Shown: positions 57,240 to 64,000 of the stretch, one piece after another
Position numbering within the stretch: the first letter of the stretch is position 1
Layout of the letters: every line of letters begins with the position of its first letter
NCBI RefSeq assembly: GCF_015905305.1
Contig: NZ_JADZLQ010000001.1
Span: 706,599-770,598, forward strand
Length of the DNA stretch: 64,000 bases
Reading direction: 5' to 3'
Origin: Pinirhizobacter soli
Lineage (GTDB): Bacteria; Pseudomonadota; Gammaproteobacteria; Xanthomonadales; Rhodanobacteraceae
Notes under the pieces: model-generated
What the model saw: only the letters and a program-made list of their open reading frames with translations
The model's database searches: none
Told to the model about the DNA's origin: nothing
Program-made: the position numbers and the translations under genes

Positions 57240-58163
57240 ATGGCAACCCGATACCACACACCACTCCGCTACCCAGGTGGCAAGCAGAAACTCACCCCCT
57301 TCGTGGTAGAAGTCCTCGAAGCCAACAACATGATTGGGGGTGAGTATGCAGAGCCCTATGCTGGTGGCGCCGGGGTGGCTCTGGAGCTTCTCCTACGGAA
57401 GCATGTGCGCAAGATTCACCTCAACGATTCGGCGTTGCCCATCTATGCTTTCTGGCGCTCGGTGTTGAAGGAAACCGATGCCCTAAACAGCATGATTGCT
57501 TCGGCATCCCTGACTGTGAAGGAATGGAGGAAACGGCAAGACATCGTCCGGAACCCAAAGGGGCACACCCTCCTTGAGGTCGGATACAGCGCCTTTTTCC
57601 TCAATCGCTGCAACCGCTCCGGTGTTCTGTCAGGCGGCGTCATTGGAGGCCTCGACCAGACCGGCAACTGGAAGATGGATGCCCGATTCACTCGCAATGA
57701 GCTTATCCGGCGCATAGAAACCATCGCGGACCGTAAATCTTCCATCGTGGTCAAGAACTGGGATGCCGAACGATTCATGACGGACCACGTAGGCGGCCTT
57801 CCGGATGACACGTTGGTGTACTGCGACCCTCCGTATTTTGAGAAAGCCAGCCGGTTGTATCTCAATTCATATGGACCGGATGACCACGAGCGCATCGCCA
57901 AATACATCCAGGCAAAGGTGCGACACAAATGGATGGTTTCGTACGACAGCGCGCCTGAGATTCTGGCCTACTATAAAAAGCGCCGGTCGTTTCTGTACGA
58001 CCTTCAATACAATGCCTCAAGGGTATACCAGGGTCGTGAGGTCTTCATTTTTTCCGACGACCTCAGGGTACCCAAGGTGTCGGAACTCCCCTATATCGAC
58101 GACGCCCTTTTTGATAACAAAACACGCCTGAGGGCTCGCAGAAGCAGCCGTGCGGCGGCGTAG
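57240..58163 (+). CDS. D12-class DNA adenine methyltransferase
   Basis: N6-adenine methyltransferase of 307 aa, Dam-like. The order of motifs is TPLRYPGGKQKL (residues 7-18), motif I AEPYAGGAGVAL (37-48) for SAM binding and catalytic motif IV CDPPYF (195-200). The recognition site is not known; GATC is possible but not certain. It begins 13 nt after the ParB-like gene, so both are co-transcribed, and no restriction endonuclease of a known family is next to it. Confidence 0.9.
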   Translation: MATRYHTPLRYPGGKQKLTPFVVEVLEANNMIGGEYAEPYAGGAGVALELLLRKHVRKIHLNDSALPIYAFWRSVLKETDALNSMIASASLTVKEWRKRQDIVRNPKGHTLLEVGYSAFFLNRCNRSGVLSGGVIGGLDQTGNWKMDARFTRNELIRRIETIADRKSSIVVKNWDAERFMTDHVGGLPDDTLVYCDPPYFEKASRLYLNSYGPDDHERIAKYIQAKVRHKWMVSYDSAPEILAYYKKRRSFLYDLQYNASRVYQGREVFIFSDDLRVPKVSELPYIDDALFDNKTRLRARRSSRAAA

Positions 58164-58186
58164 GCGAGGCCTTGATGTCGGCCAAA

Positions 58187-58214
58187 AACAAGGGCCCAAT
58201 CAGGGGCCCTTGTT
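58187..58214 (+). terminator. Inverted repeat after methyltransferase gene
   Basis: An 11-bp perfect stem AACAAGGGCCC / GGGCCCTTGTT with a 6-nt loop, 24 nt after the methyltransferase stop. The following T run is weak, but the position fits a terminator. Confidence 0.6.
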
Positions 58215-58324
58215 GAATCGGTCGTATTGGCAGCCGGTCTATGGGCGGATTTGCCGCTGACCGAATCGTTCTGCCATCCGGAATAGCGGTCGGTGAAAAG
58301 TTCAGGCGAGGCGCCCGAGATCCT

Positions 58325-58501
58325 TCAGCATTTGATTGCTAGAACCAAACAGCGGACGTGGTCCCTATGAGCGGCATGTAGCAGGGCGGTCCATAGGTCC
58401 GCAGAGGCCCGGACGTGCGGCAGGGTGAGCAAGCCCTCAACCGTGAGGTGGTCACCGTTTCAGGCGGCGTCTTGCAGTTGGCGTTGCAACTCCATGTGCA
58501 T
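58325..58501 (-). pseudogene. Ankyrin-like mini-gene with in-frame TGA
   Basis: A strong AGGAGG lies 8 nt before ATG 58501. The frame reads MHMELQRQLQDAA, then TGA (58462-58460), then continues in the same frame for 44 codons as NGDHLTVEGLLTLPHVRASA and further to TGA at 58325. The join would read DAA-x-NGDHLTVEGLL, the shape of an ankyrin repeat start (usually DAARNGD), so a CGA to TGA change is likely. It is probably a decayed gene; readthrough is possible. Confidence 0.45.
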
Positions 58502-58703
58502 GGGTGGGCCTCCTGCTCAATGTAAGAAAACGCATATAAAAACTGGCTGCTGCGACACTCTGTTGTACTAGGTTTTGGGTGGGGTCAAGAGGGGCTTGGA
58601 AGGGGGTTCCAGACGGGGATGATGTCGATTGAAGAGAGAGATGGCTCTAAATTAGCTTGGTTTCATGGATTTAAATAAATATGCATTTGCGATAACACTT
58701 CCC

Positions 58704-58732
58704 TTGCGAGTCAATAAATCCGCGTCTAGACT
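58704..58732 (+). promoter_or_regulatory. Promoter of the H1-like operon
   Basis: TTGCGA (-35, 58704-58709), 17-nt spacer, TAGACT (-10, 58727-58732), in an AT-rich stretch. A ribosome site GGGGAG lies 6 nt before the ATG at 58761. Confidence 0.5.
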
Positions 58733-58760
58733 GAAATAGTCAATTACAGGGGAGACAGAC

Positions 58761-59042
58761 ATGGCTGTCGCATCGAGAAAAGCCTCCGTACGCAAGACGG
58801 CGAAGAAAGCTGCAAAAAAGGCCGTCAAGAAAACCGTCAAGAAGGCCGTCAAGAAGGCCGTCAAGAGAGGAATCGCGAAGAAGGCCGTCAGAAAGGCGGC
58901 GGCGAAGAAGACTGTTGCCAGAAAGACGGCGAAAAAGGCGGCAAGAAAAACAGCCAGAAAGAGCGCCGCACGCCGGTCGGGCGCCTCTACGAGTTCAAGG
59001 GACGGCTCAGGCAACGGCGGCGGGCCGAAAAGGGTAGGCTGA
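58761..59042 (+). CDS. Histone H1-like Lys/Ala-rich protein
   Basis: A 93-aa very basic protein. Residues 1-70 consist of Lys/Ala units such as KKAVKKAVKK and RKTAKKAARKT, like the C-terminal tails of AlgP, Hc2 and eukaryotic H1; the end is Ser/Gly-rich. It should bind DNA or another polyanion without sequence specificity. Its stop overlaps the next start as TGATG, so translation of the membrane protein gene is coupled to it. Confidence 0.75.
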   Translation: MAVASRKASVRKTAKKAAKKAVKKTVKKAVKKAVKRGIAKKAVRKAAAKKTVARKTAKKAARKTARKSAARRSGASTSSRDGSGNGGGPKRVG

Positions 59043-59434
59043 TGGAACTGAAAAAAGCCTGGGAGAACCGAGATCTCTTTACCAGCAAGGCAAGTGAGAT
59101 AACCCGTCAGCTTGGGTTCTCGGGGATTGCCGTTATCTGGATTTTCAAGAACGGGGGCACGAGCAATCTAGTGCCTGACGACCTCGTCCTCCCCCTCTTC
59201 CTACTTGTCCTGACGCTGCTGGCCGACTTGCTCCATTACATTGCCGGAAGTCTGGAGTGGCAGCTGTTTACCAGCCGGCAGGAAAAAAAGACCGGCGCAA
59301 AAGAAGGAACCGACAACATTGCCGATGCCCCGGCCTGGCTCAATTATCCACATACGTGCTTTTTCTATTCAAAGCTTGTCCTGCTGGTCGCAAGTTACGC
59401 CGTGCTGATACACGCAATGAGTGCAAGACTTTAA
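59042..59434 (+). CDS. Small integral membrane protein
   Basis: A 130-aa protein with about three hydrophobic helices: one near residues 26-35, a long one at about 47-68 (LPLFLLVLTLLADLLHYIAG) and one near 107-127. A charged loop of about 25 residues (EKKTGAKEGTDN) is between the last two. No family recognised. It overlaps the H1-like gene by one base (TGATG). Confidence 0.7.
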   Translation: MELKKAWENRDLFTSKASEITRQLGFSGIAVIWIFKNGGTSNLVPDDLVLPLFLLVLTLLADLLHYIAGSLEWQLFTSRQEKKTGAKEGTDNIADAPAWLNYPHTCFFYSKLVLLVASYAVLIHAMSARL

Positions 59435-59791
59435 GGGTTACCGAGTTTCCTTCGTATCTTCGGACTCAGTTGCGCCCACATCCAGTCTCCCCAACCCCGG
59501 GTATCGGAGACAGGCAAGAGCAGCGGTAACCACAACCCCATCGTCCGTTTCCTGTTGATACGCACTTTAACTGTAGCCACCGCCCGCAATGGAACTCCGA
59601 CTACCACCTTTGGGGTTCGCAGGAAATTGCGAAAAGATGTCCGAACTGTGAGGCAGTGCACATCCATCGATGGATGACACGTTTGTAGGCATTCGCCTAC
59701 AGCGCCCGGGAACCACGTTTGGTATATCTGCGCGGCATCCGGACGCCTGTCCAGGATGTTTCGGCACGGTGGTCAAGCGCAGGGGAAAGAA
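59435..59791. other. Intergenic region with palindromes before the RHS gene
   Basis: About 360 nt without a gene. It holds a perfect 16-bp palindrome CATCCATCGATGGATG (59661-59676) and, 7 nt later, a hairpin TGTAGGC-ATTC-GCCTACA (59684-59701). These could be terminators, operators or a recombination site. The promoter of the long RHS gene should lie here; only a weak TATATC was seen at about 59726. Confidence 0.5.
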
Positions 59792-62700
59792 ATGAAGCTG
59801 ATTCTAAAAGGCGTTCTTACGCTTGTACTCGCTTGTGTGGTCGATTGGGCGGCTGCATCTGCTGCCTTTTCGCCCGCATCTGGTTCCTCAACGGCCGGCG
59901 CCAACTTCATACCCGTAAGACAAAGTTTGAGCGTTCCACACGCTGGCACCTCATCGATGGCAGGAACGACACCACCGGTCGGTCCTCCTTATTGGGGTGC
60001 ACCGTATATGCAATACGGATACAACAACAACGGACCGTTCGGCGACATCGGAACAGCAGTTGCCGCATGGTGGGCTGATTATCAGAACGTTTATCCGAGT
60101 GCTTTTCCTGGCTGCTCGTACACGCAGACAATGACAGACCCGTATACCCCTGATAACGCTGACGGCATATTTGGTGAAGTTGTGACGATGCCCCTTGTCG
60201 GCTCAACCTGTGGCGGCTGGGGGCGAGTCGTTGCCACGTCTTACAATACTGACCCAGCTCGAAACCTCGGTGGTTCAGACTGCTCTTGCGGTGAAGGTGA
60301 CGCATCCGCTGACACAAGTACAGGCACTGAAAATTCAGGAAATGAAGATGCGATGGGCGCGCCTCTTGCGGGCGACCCCATTAACGTTGCTACCGGCAAC
60401 AAGGTTCTACAGGCCACCGATTTCAATGCGCGCGACTGGTTGACCTTTCGAAGGTTCTACAACAGCGACCCTTCGGTTGTTTCAACCAGCATGGGAATGC
60501 GCTGGCGCCACTCCTTCGACAGGTCCCTGACAGTCATGAGCGGCAGTGCTGGGCCTTCAGCGGTCAGCGCTTCACGCCCTGATGGCCGTTCAGAAAGGTT
60601 TACGCGGTCAGGGGCCGAGTGGAACTCCGATGTTGACAACCCAGACACGCTTGTCGAGACCGACGACGTCAACGGCACTCCCACCGGCTACACACTCAAC
60701 GTCGCCTTGCTGCATCACATCGAGACCTACGACGCGTCCGGACTCTTGCAATCCGTGGCCGACGAAAACAGTCAAGGGATTGTTCTGACCTACAGCACCA
60801 CCTTGACAGACCCGGCTGTTGCACCCAAGTCTGGCCTTCTTCTCGTTGCCACAGCTTCCGATGGCCGGGCACTCAATTTTACGTACGACAGCGCGGGTCA
60901 TCTTCACCAGATGACGCAGCCGGATGGCGGCACGTTCGTCTACGGTTACGACAGCACGGGCAACCTGACCACCGTCCAGTACCCGGACACGAAAGTCCGC
61001 CAGTACCTCTATAACGAGCAGAATCTGACAGGTGGCAACAACCTGCCTTCGGCCATGACGGGCATCATCGACGAGGCGGGCGGCCGGTTTGAGAGCACGT
61101 CGTTCGATGGCCTCGGCCGGGCGACATTTACGTCCCTCGCCGGCGGTGCCGGGCAAACCACCATCAGCTACAACGCTTCCTCTTCTGGCATTACCTTTGC
61201 CCTGGGCGGCGGCGCAACGCAGACATTCCTGGCTCCCAATGGACATATCCGCACCGCCAACTACGATGCGACCTGCAAGCCGGCCTGTGGCACCCAATGG
61301 CAGAGCCGCACCTACGACGCCAATGGGTATCCGTCGAGCTATACGGATTTCAATGGCAACTTGACCCAGGTTACCTACTCTTCCTCCGGCCTTCTCGCAG
61401 AGATGGTTGAGGGGTCGGGTACCGCAGTTCAGCGGACCACAGACGTCGTCTGGGATAGCACCTTCCGTCGCCCGACACTTCACACACTCAAGGACGCGGC
61501 CGGAAATCTGGTTACCAAGCGGGAGTGGATCTACAACCTCCGTGGGCAACCCGTCGCCCAGTGTGACATCGACCCCGTCAAGGCAGGCACGTATGCCTGT
61601 GCCGCCACAGGGACGCCGCCCGATGGTGTAAGGCGGACGACGTACACCTACTGCGATGCAATTTCGGCGAACTGTCCGCTGATTGGACTTGTCCTGACCA
61701 TGGATGGCCCCCGGACAGATGTCACGGACGTCACGACTTACTCCTATTACACATCCAGCAGTATGACGGGTTGCGGGACACCCGGCGCGGCATGCCACCA
61801 GGCGGGCGACCTGTACCAGGTCAACAACGCGCTGGGCCAAAAGACAACGATTGCATCCTATGACGCAAATGGGCGCGTCACCCGCATCACCGACCCCAAT
61901 GGCACCAACACAGACTTCACCTATACGCCGCGCGGATGGGTGCTGACAAAGACTATCGGTGGCGCCGTGACAACCTATGGCTACGACGCCATGGGAGACA
62001 TCAATAAGGTAACCGACGCGGACAATGTTTTCGCTACCTACACCTATGATGCGGCCCACCGGCTCACCGACGTGACTGATGCGCTGGGCAGTCATGTTCA
62101 CTACACGCTGGACGCCGCTGGAAACCGCACTGCCGAAGTGACATACAACACGACTGGCGCGGTGGTCCGCAAGGTGACGAGGGCATTTGATGTTTCGGGC
62201 AAGCTTATCGGCGTGACGGATGGCCTGAATCAGCAGAATTTCCGCGCCGACTACGCTGACAGTTATGACGGAAATGCAAACCTCGTGCACTTTTCTGATG
62301 CGCTGGGCGTACAGGCCAACCAGGCTTTCGACGCACTCAACCGGGTCAAGGCTGTCACCAACGACTACAACGGCACCAATGCTTCCACCAAAAATGCGCA
62401 GACCTTGTATGGATATGACGCAAAAGATGCGCTGACGAGCCTGACTGATGCGGCTGGCCTGACAACCATGACGCCATTGGATGGCCTTTCCAATCCCACC
62501 AGCACCACAAGTCCTGATGCCGGAATGTCGAGTGAGACATTTGATGCGGCGGGCAATGGACTGGTGCACACCGACGCCCGGGCCATCACCGCAACCCGCG
62601 CGTACGATGCCCTAGGCCGACAAACCTCGACATCCTATGTGGATACGTCGCTGAATGTCAGCTACCACTATGACGAGGCCAACTCGGTCACCGGGTGTGT

Positions 62701-64000
62701 GAATTCAGAGCCAGTCGGAAGGCTGACACGTGTGGTCGAGCTCAATGTGACCACGACCTACTGTTACGACGCACGCGGGAACGTCACCTCAAGGTTCCAG
62801 GCGCTCGGCACAAATACGGACAAGACGTCCTTTGCCTACACCTCAGCGAACCGAGTCAAGTCTCAGACCTATCCGGACGGCGGCATGGTCGTCTATACGC
62901 GGGACGCGAATGGAAGGATTGCATCCGCGATGTTCACCCCGTTCGGGGGTGCCGCAACGACCGTTGTTTCGGGCATCACCTACCTGCCCTTCGGCACGGT
63001 GTTGTCGTACCAGCTCGGAAACGGCCAGACGGTTGCACGCACATATGACCTAAACTACGAGGTGTCAGATGTCTCCAGTCCGGCGTTCTCACTTCACGTC
63101 GCGCGTGATGCCGGGCGAAACATTGTCGCCCTGGGGCAGTCTCCCGGTGCAACACCCGCCGATGAAACGTTCAGCTATGACGCGCTCCATCATCTGACGG
63201 ACCTCTCGGACGGCGGCTCTCCGGTCGAGGCCTATACCTACAATGCCTCTGGTGACCGGTTGTCCAAGGTCGCGGCAGGCCTCGCTACCGGCACCTACGG
63301 CTACCAGACCGGGACGCACCGGCTCAACGTGGTCGGGTCGGGGGCCAGAACTTTCGATGCTAACGGCAACACGAGTGCCGTGGTCGCAGCCGGACAGAAC
63401 CTTGGTCTTGGGTACAACGGCCGGAACCGCCTCACGGTCGTCCAGGCGGCCGGGCAGACAGTTGGTACGTACATCTACAACGCCTTCGGCCAGCGTGTCA
63501 GCAAGACTGCGACCACTCCTTCCTCAACAACCGAGCGGTTCAACACCGGGGTGTCGGGAGAGCTGCTTTCCGAGCAGGGAACCGCCAACCGGGACTATGT
63601 CTGGGTCGATGACCTTCCCGTTGCGTTGTTCGATTCCGGGTCCCAAGGCACTTCCATCTCCTACATCCATGCCGATGGCCTCAATACACCGAGGGCCGTC
63701 ACGACGGGAACGACCGTGGTGTGGCAATGGCCCTACCAGGGCAATCCGTACGGCGAGCAGCAGCCCGCCGGAGGCCTGACCCTCAATCTGCGTTATGCAG
63801 GCCAGTACTTCGATGTGGAGTCCGGTCTTGTCGACAACGGCCAACGGACGTTTGAAGCCGCCACAGGACGGTATCTGCAGAACGACCCCTCCGGGTTCAA
63901 TGGCGGCGTCAATCTTTACGCATACGCCATGCAATCTCCGCTCAACTTCATTGACCCGACAGGCGGGGTTCCACGGAGTGTTTCATGGGCTGGATGGGGT
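59792..64000 (+). CDS. Secreted RHS/YD-repeat protein (3' end beyond window)
   Basis: An open frame of at least 1403 codons, running off the right edge. It starts MKLILKGVLTLVLACVVDWA, a Sec-type signal peptide; a Gly/Pro/Asn-rich region follows, then the DUF6531-type entry (GDPINVATGNKVLQATDF near residue 195) and many YD repeats (YDARGNVTSR, YGYDAMGDINKV and similar). The RHS core closes with YLQNDPSGFNGGVNLYAYA and LNFIDPTGG just before the edge. In this family the part after DPxG is a variable toxin domain, cut off by the core protease; here only about a dozen residues of it are visible. The start has GGGGAAAG upstream. Confidence 0.92.
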   Translation, partial: MKLILKGVLTLVLACVVDWAAASAAFSPASGSSTAGANFIPVRQSLSVPHAGTSSMAGTTPPVGPPYWGAPYMQYGYNNNGPFGDIGTAVAAWWADYQNVYPSAFPGCSYTQTMTDPYTPDNADGIFGEVVTMPLVGSTCGGWGRVVATSYNTDPARNLGGSDCSCGEGDASADTSTGTENSGNEDAMGAPLAGDPINVATGNKVLQATDFNARDWLTFRRFYNSDPSVVSTSMGMRWRHSFDRSLTVMSGSAGPSAVSASRPDGRSERFTRSGAEWNSDVDNPDTLVETDDVNGTPTGYTLNVALLHHIETYDASGLLQSVADENSQGIVLTYSTTLTDPAVAPKSGLLLVATASDGRALNFTYDSAGHLHQMTQPDGGTFVYGYDSTGNLTTVQYPDTKVRQYLYNEQNLTGGNNLPSAMTGIIDEAGGRFESTSFDGLGRATFTSLAGGAGQTTISYNASSSGITFALGGGATQTFLAPNGHIRTANYDATCKPACGTQWQSRTYDANGYPSSYTDFNGNLTQVTYSSSGLLAEMVEGSGTAVQRTTDVVWDSTFRRPTLHTLKDAAGNLVTKREWIYNLRGQPVAQCDIDPVKAGTYACAATGTPPDGVRRTTYTYCDAISANCPLIGLVLTMDGPRTDVTDVTTYSYYTSSSMTGCGTPGAACHQAGDLYQVNNALGQKTTIASYDANGRVTRITDPNGTNTDFTYTPRGWVLTKTIGGAVTTYGYDAMGDINKVTDADNVFATYTYDAAHRLTDVTDALGSHVHYTLDAAGNRTAEVTYNTTGAVVRKVTRAFDVSGKLIGVTDGLNQQNFRADYADSYDGNANLVHFSDALGVQANQAFDALNRVKAVTNDYNGTNASTKNAQTLYGYDAKDALTSLTDAAGLTTMTPLDGLSNPTSTTSPDAGMSSETFDAAGNGLVHTDARAITATRAYDALGRQTSTSYVDTSLNVSYHYDEANSVTGCVNSEPVGRLTRVVELNVTTTYCYDARGNVTSRFQALGTNTDKTSFAYTSANRVKSQTYPDGGMVVYTRDANGRIASAMFTPFGGAATTVVSGITYLPFGTVLSYQLGNGQTVARTYDLNYEVSDVSSPAFSLHVARDAGRNIVALGQSPGATPADETFSYDALHHLTDLSDGGSPVEAYTYNASGDRLSKVAAGLATGTYGYQTGTHRLNVVGSGARTFDANGNTSAVVAAGQNLGLGYNGRNRLTVVQAAGQTVGTYIYNAFGQRVSKTATTPSSTTERFNTGVSGELLSEQGTANRDYVWVDDLPVALFDSGSQGTSISYIHADGLNTPRAVTTGTTVVWQWPYQGNPYGEQQPAGGLTLNLRYAGQYFDVESGLVDNGQRTFEAATGRYLQNDPSGFNGGVNLYAYAMQSPLNFIDPTGGVPRSVSWAGWG

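Larger units (their letters stand above)
58215..58760. other. Mostly non-coding region before the H1-like gene
   Basis: Apart from the broken ankyrin-like frame (58325-58501) and the promoter at 58704-58732, nothing was recognised. The last 120 nt are clearly AT-rich, unlike the rest of the window. Confidence 0.5.

Noticed and set aside
60608..62569. 653-codon minus-strand frame inside the RHS gene
   Set aside because: The plus-strand frame encodes clear YD repeats over the same bases; the antisense frame is a by-product of the repeats.
52450..64000. Search for an integrase, transposase or att site bounding the accessory part
   Set aside because: None could be seen within the window; the island idea rests only on gene content and codon use.

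Overview
The window looks like a chromosomal segment of a GC-rich gammaproteobacterium of the Xanthomonadales, most likely Rhodanobacteraceae (Luteibacter/Dyella type). The reasons are the gene-order blocks nuoA-N, pabB-pabC-mltG-holB-pilZ, rpmF-fabD-fabG-acpP-fabF and hinT-recR-ybaB-dnaX, a DUF6165 gene beside kdkA and a GT9 glycosyltransferase, and TonB-dependent thiamine uptake. The genus is an inference from protein content; no rRNA gene is present.

Layout. Positions 1-381 carry no recognisable gene but hold a 28-nt poly-C run and a perfect 44-bp inverted repeat just downstream of nuoN. From 382 to 15134 the minus strand encodes the complete 14-subunit respiratory complex I (nuoA to nuoN, tightly packed and often overlapping). 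From 15358 to 25356, also minus, lie pilZ, a PIG-L deacetylase, holB, mltG, pabC, pabB, fabF, acpP, fabG, fabD, rpmF and yceD: fatty-acid and folate synthesis, cell-wall, replication and ribosome functions. The neighbours plsX, fabH and tmk, common in related clusters, are absent. From 25510 to 32123 there are a small membrane-anchored protein, an opposing GT39-type glycosyltransferase, a moxR-DUF58-tgpA operon and a Slp-like lipoprotein.

From 32190 to 35483 (minus) come hinT, recR, ybaB, dnaX, the small SRP RNA and tRNA-Ser(GGA). From 35571 to 39427 come an MBL-fold hydrolase, KDO kinase, a GT9 heptosyltransferase, a DUF6165 protein, a small proline-rich protein and an Hsp20 gene with a sigma-32-like promoter and a ROSE-type RNA thermometer. 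Then follow a cupin/JmjC-like protein, a secreted GH29 alpha-L-fucosidase and an APH-fold kinase. A TPP riboswitch precedes a TonB receptor and a PnuC-family transporter, which together form a thiamine-uptake unit. A chemoreceptor with a sigma-28-like promoter, an aldo/keto reductase divergent from a LysR regulator, and a photolyase close the core part.

From about 52.4 kb the character changes: codon use is less GC-biased, genes are orphan-like and intergenic spaces are longer. This part holds a radical-SAM/SPASM gene overlapping two tiny ORFs; a cassette of a 446-aa protein of unknown function divergent from a ParB-like protein and a D12 adenine methyltransferase (the best candidate here for an undescribed system, perhaps defence or epigenetic); an ankyrin-like mini-gene broken by an in-frame TGA; a histone-H1-like Lys/Ala-rich protein translationally coupled to a small membrane protein; and a very long secreted RHS/YD-repeat protein that runs off the right edge exactly where a variable C-terminal toxin would begin. 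No integrase, transposase or CRISPR array was seen.
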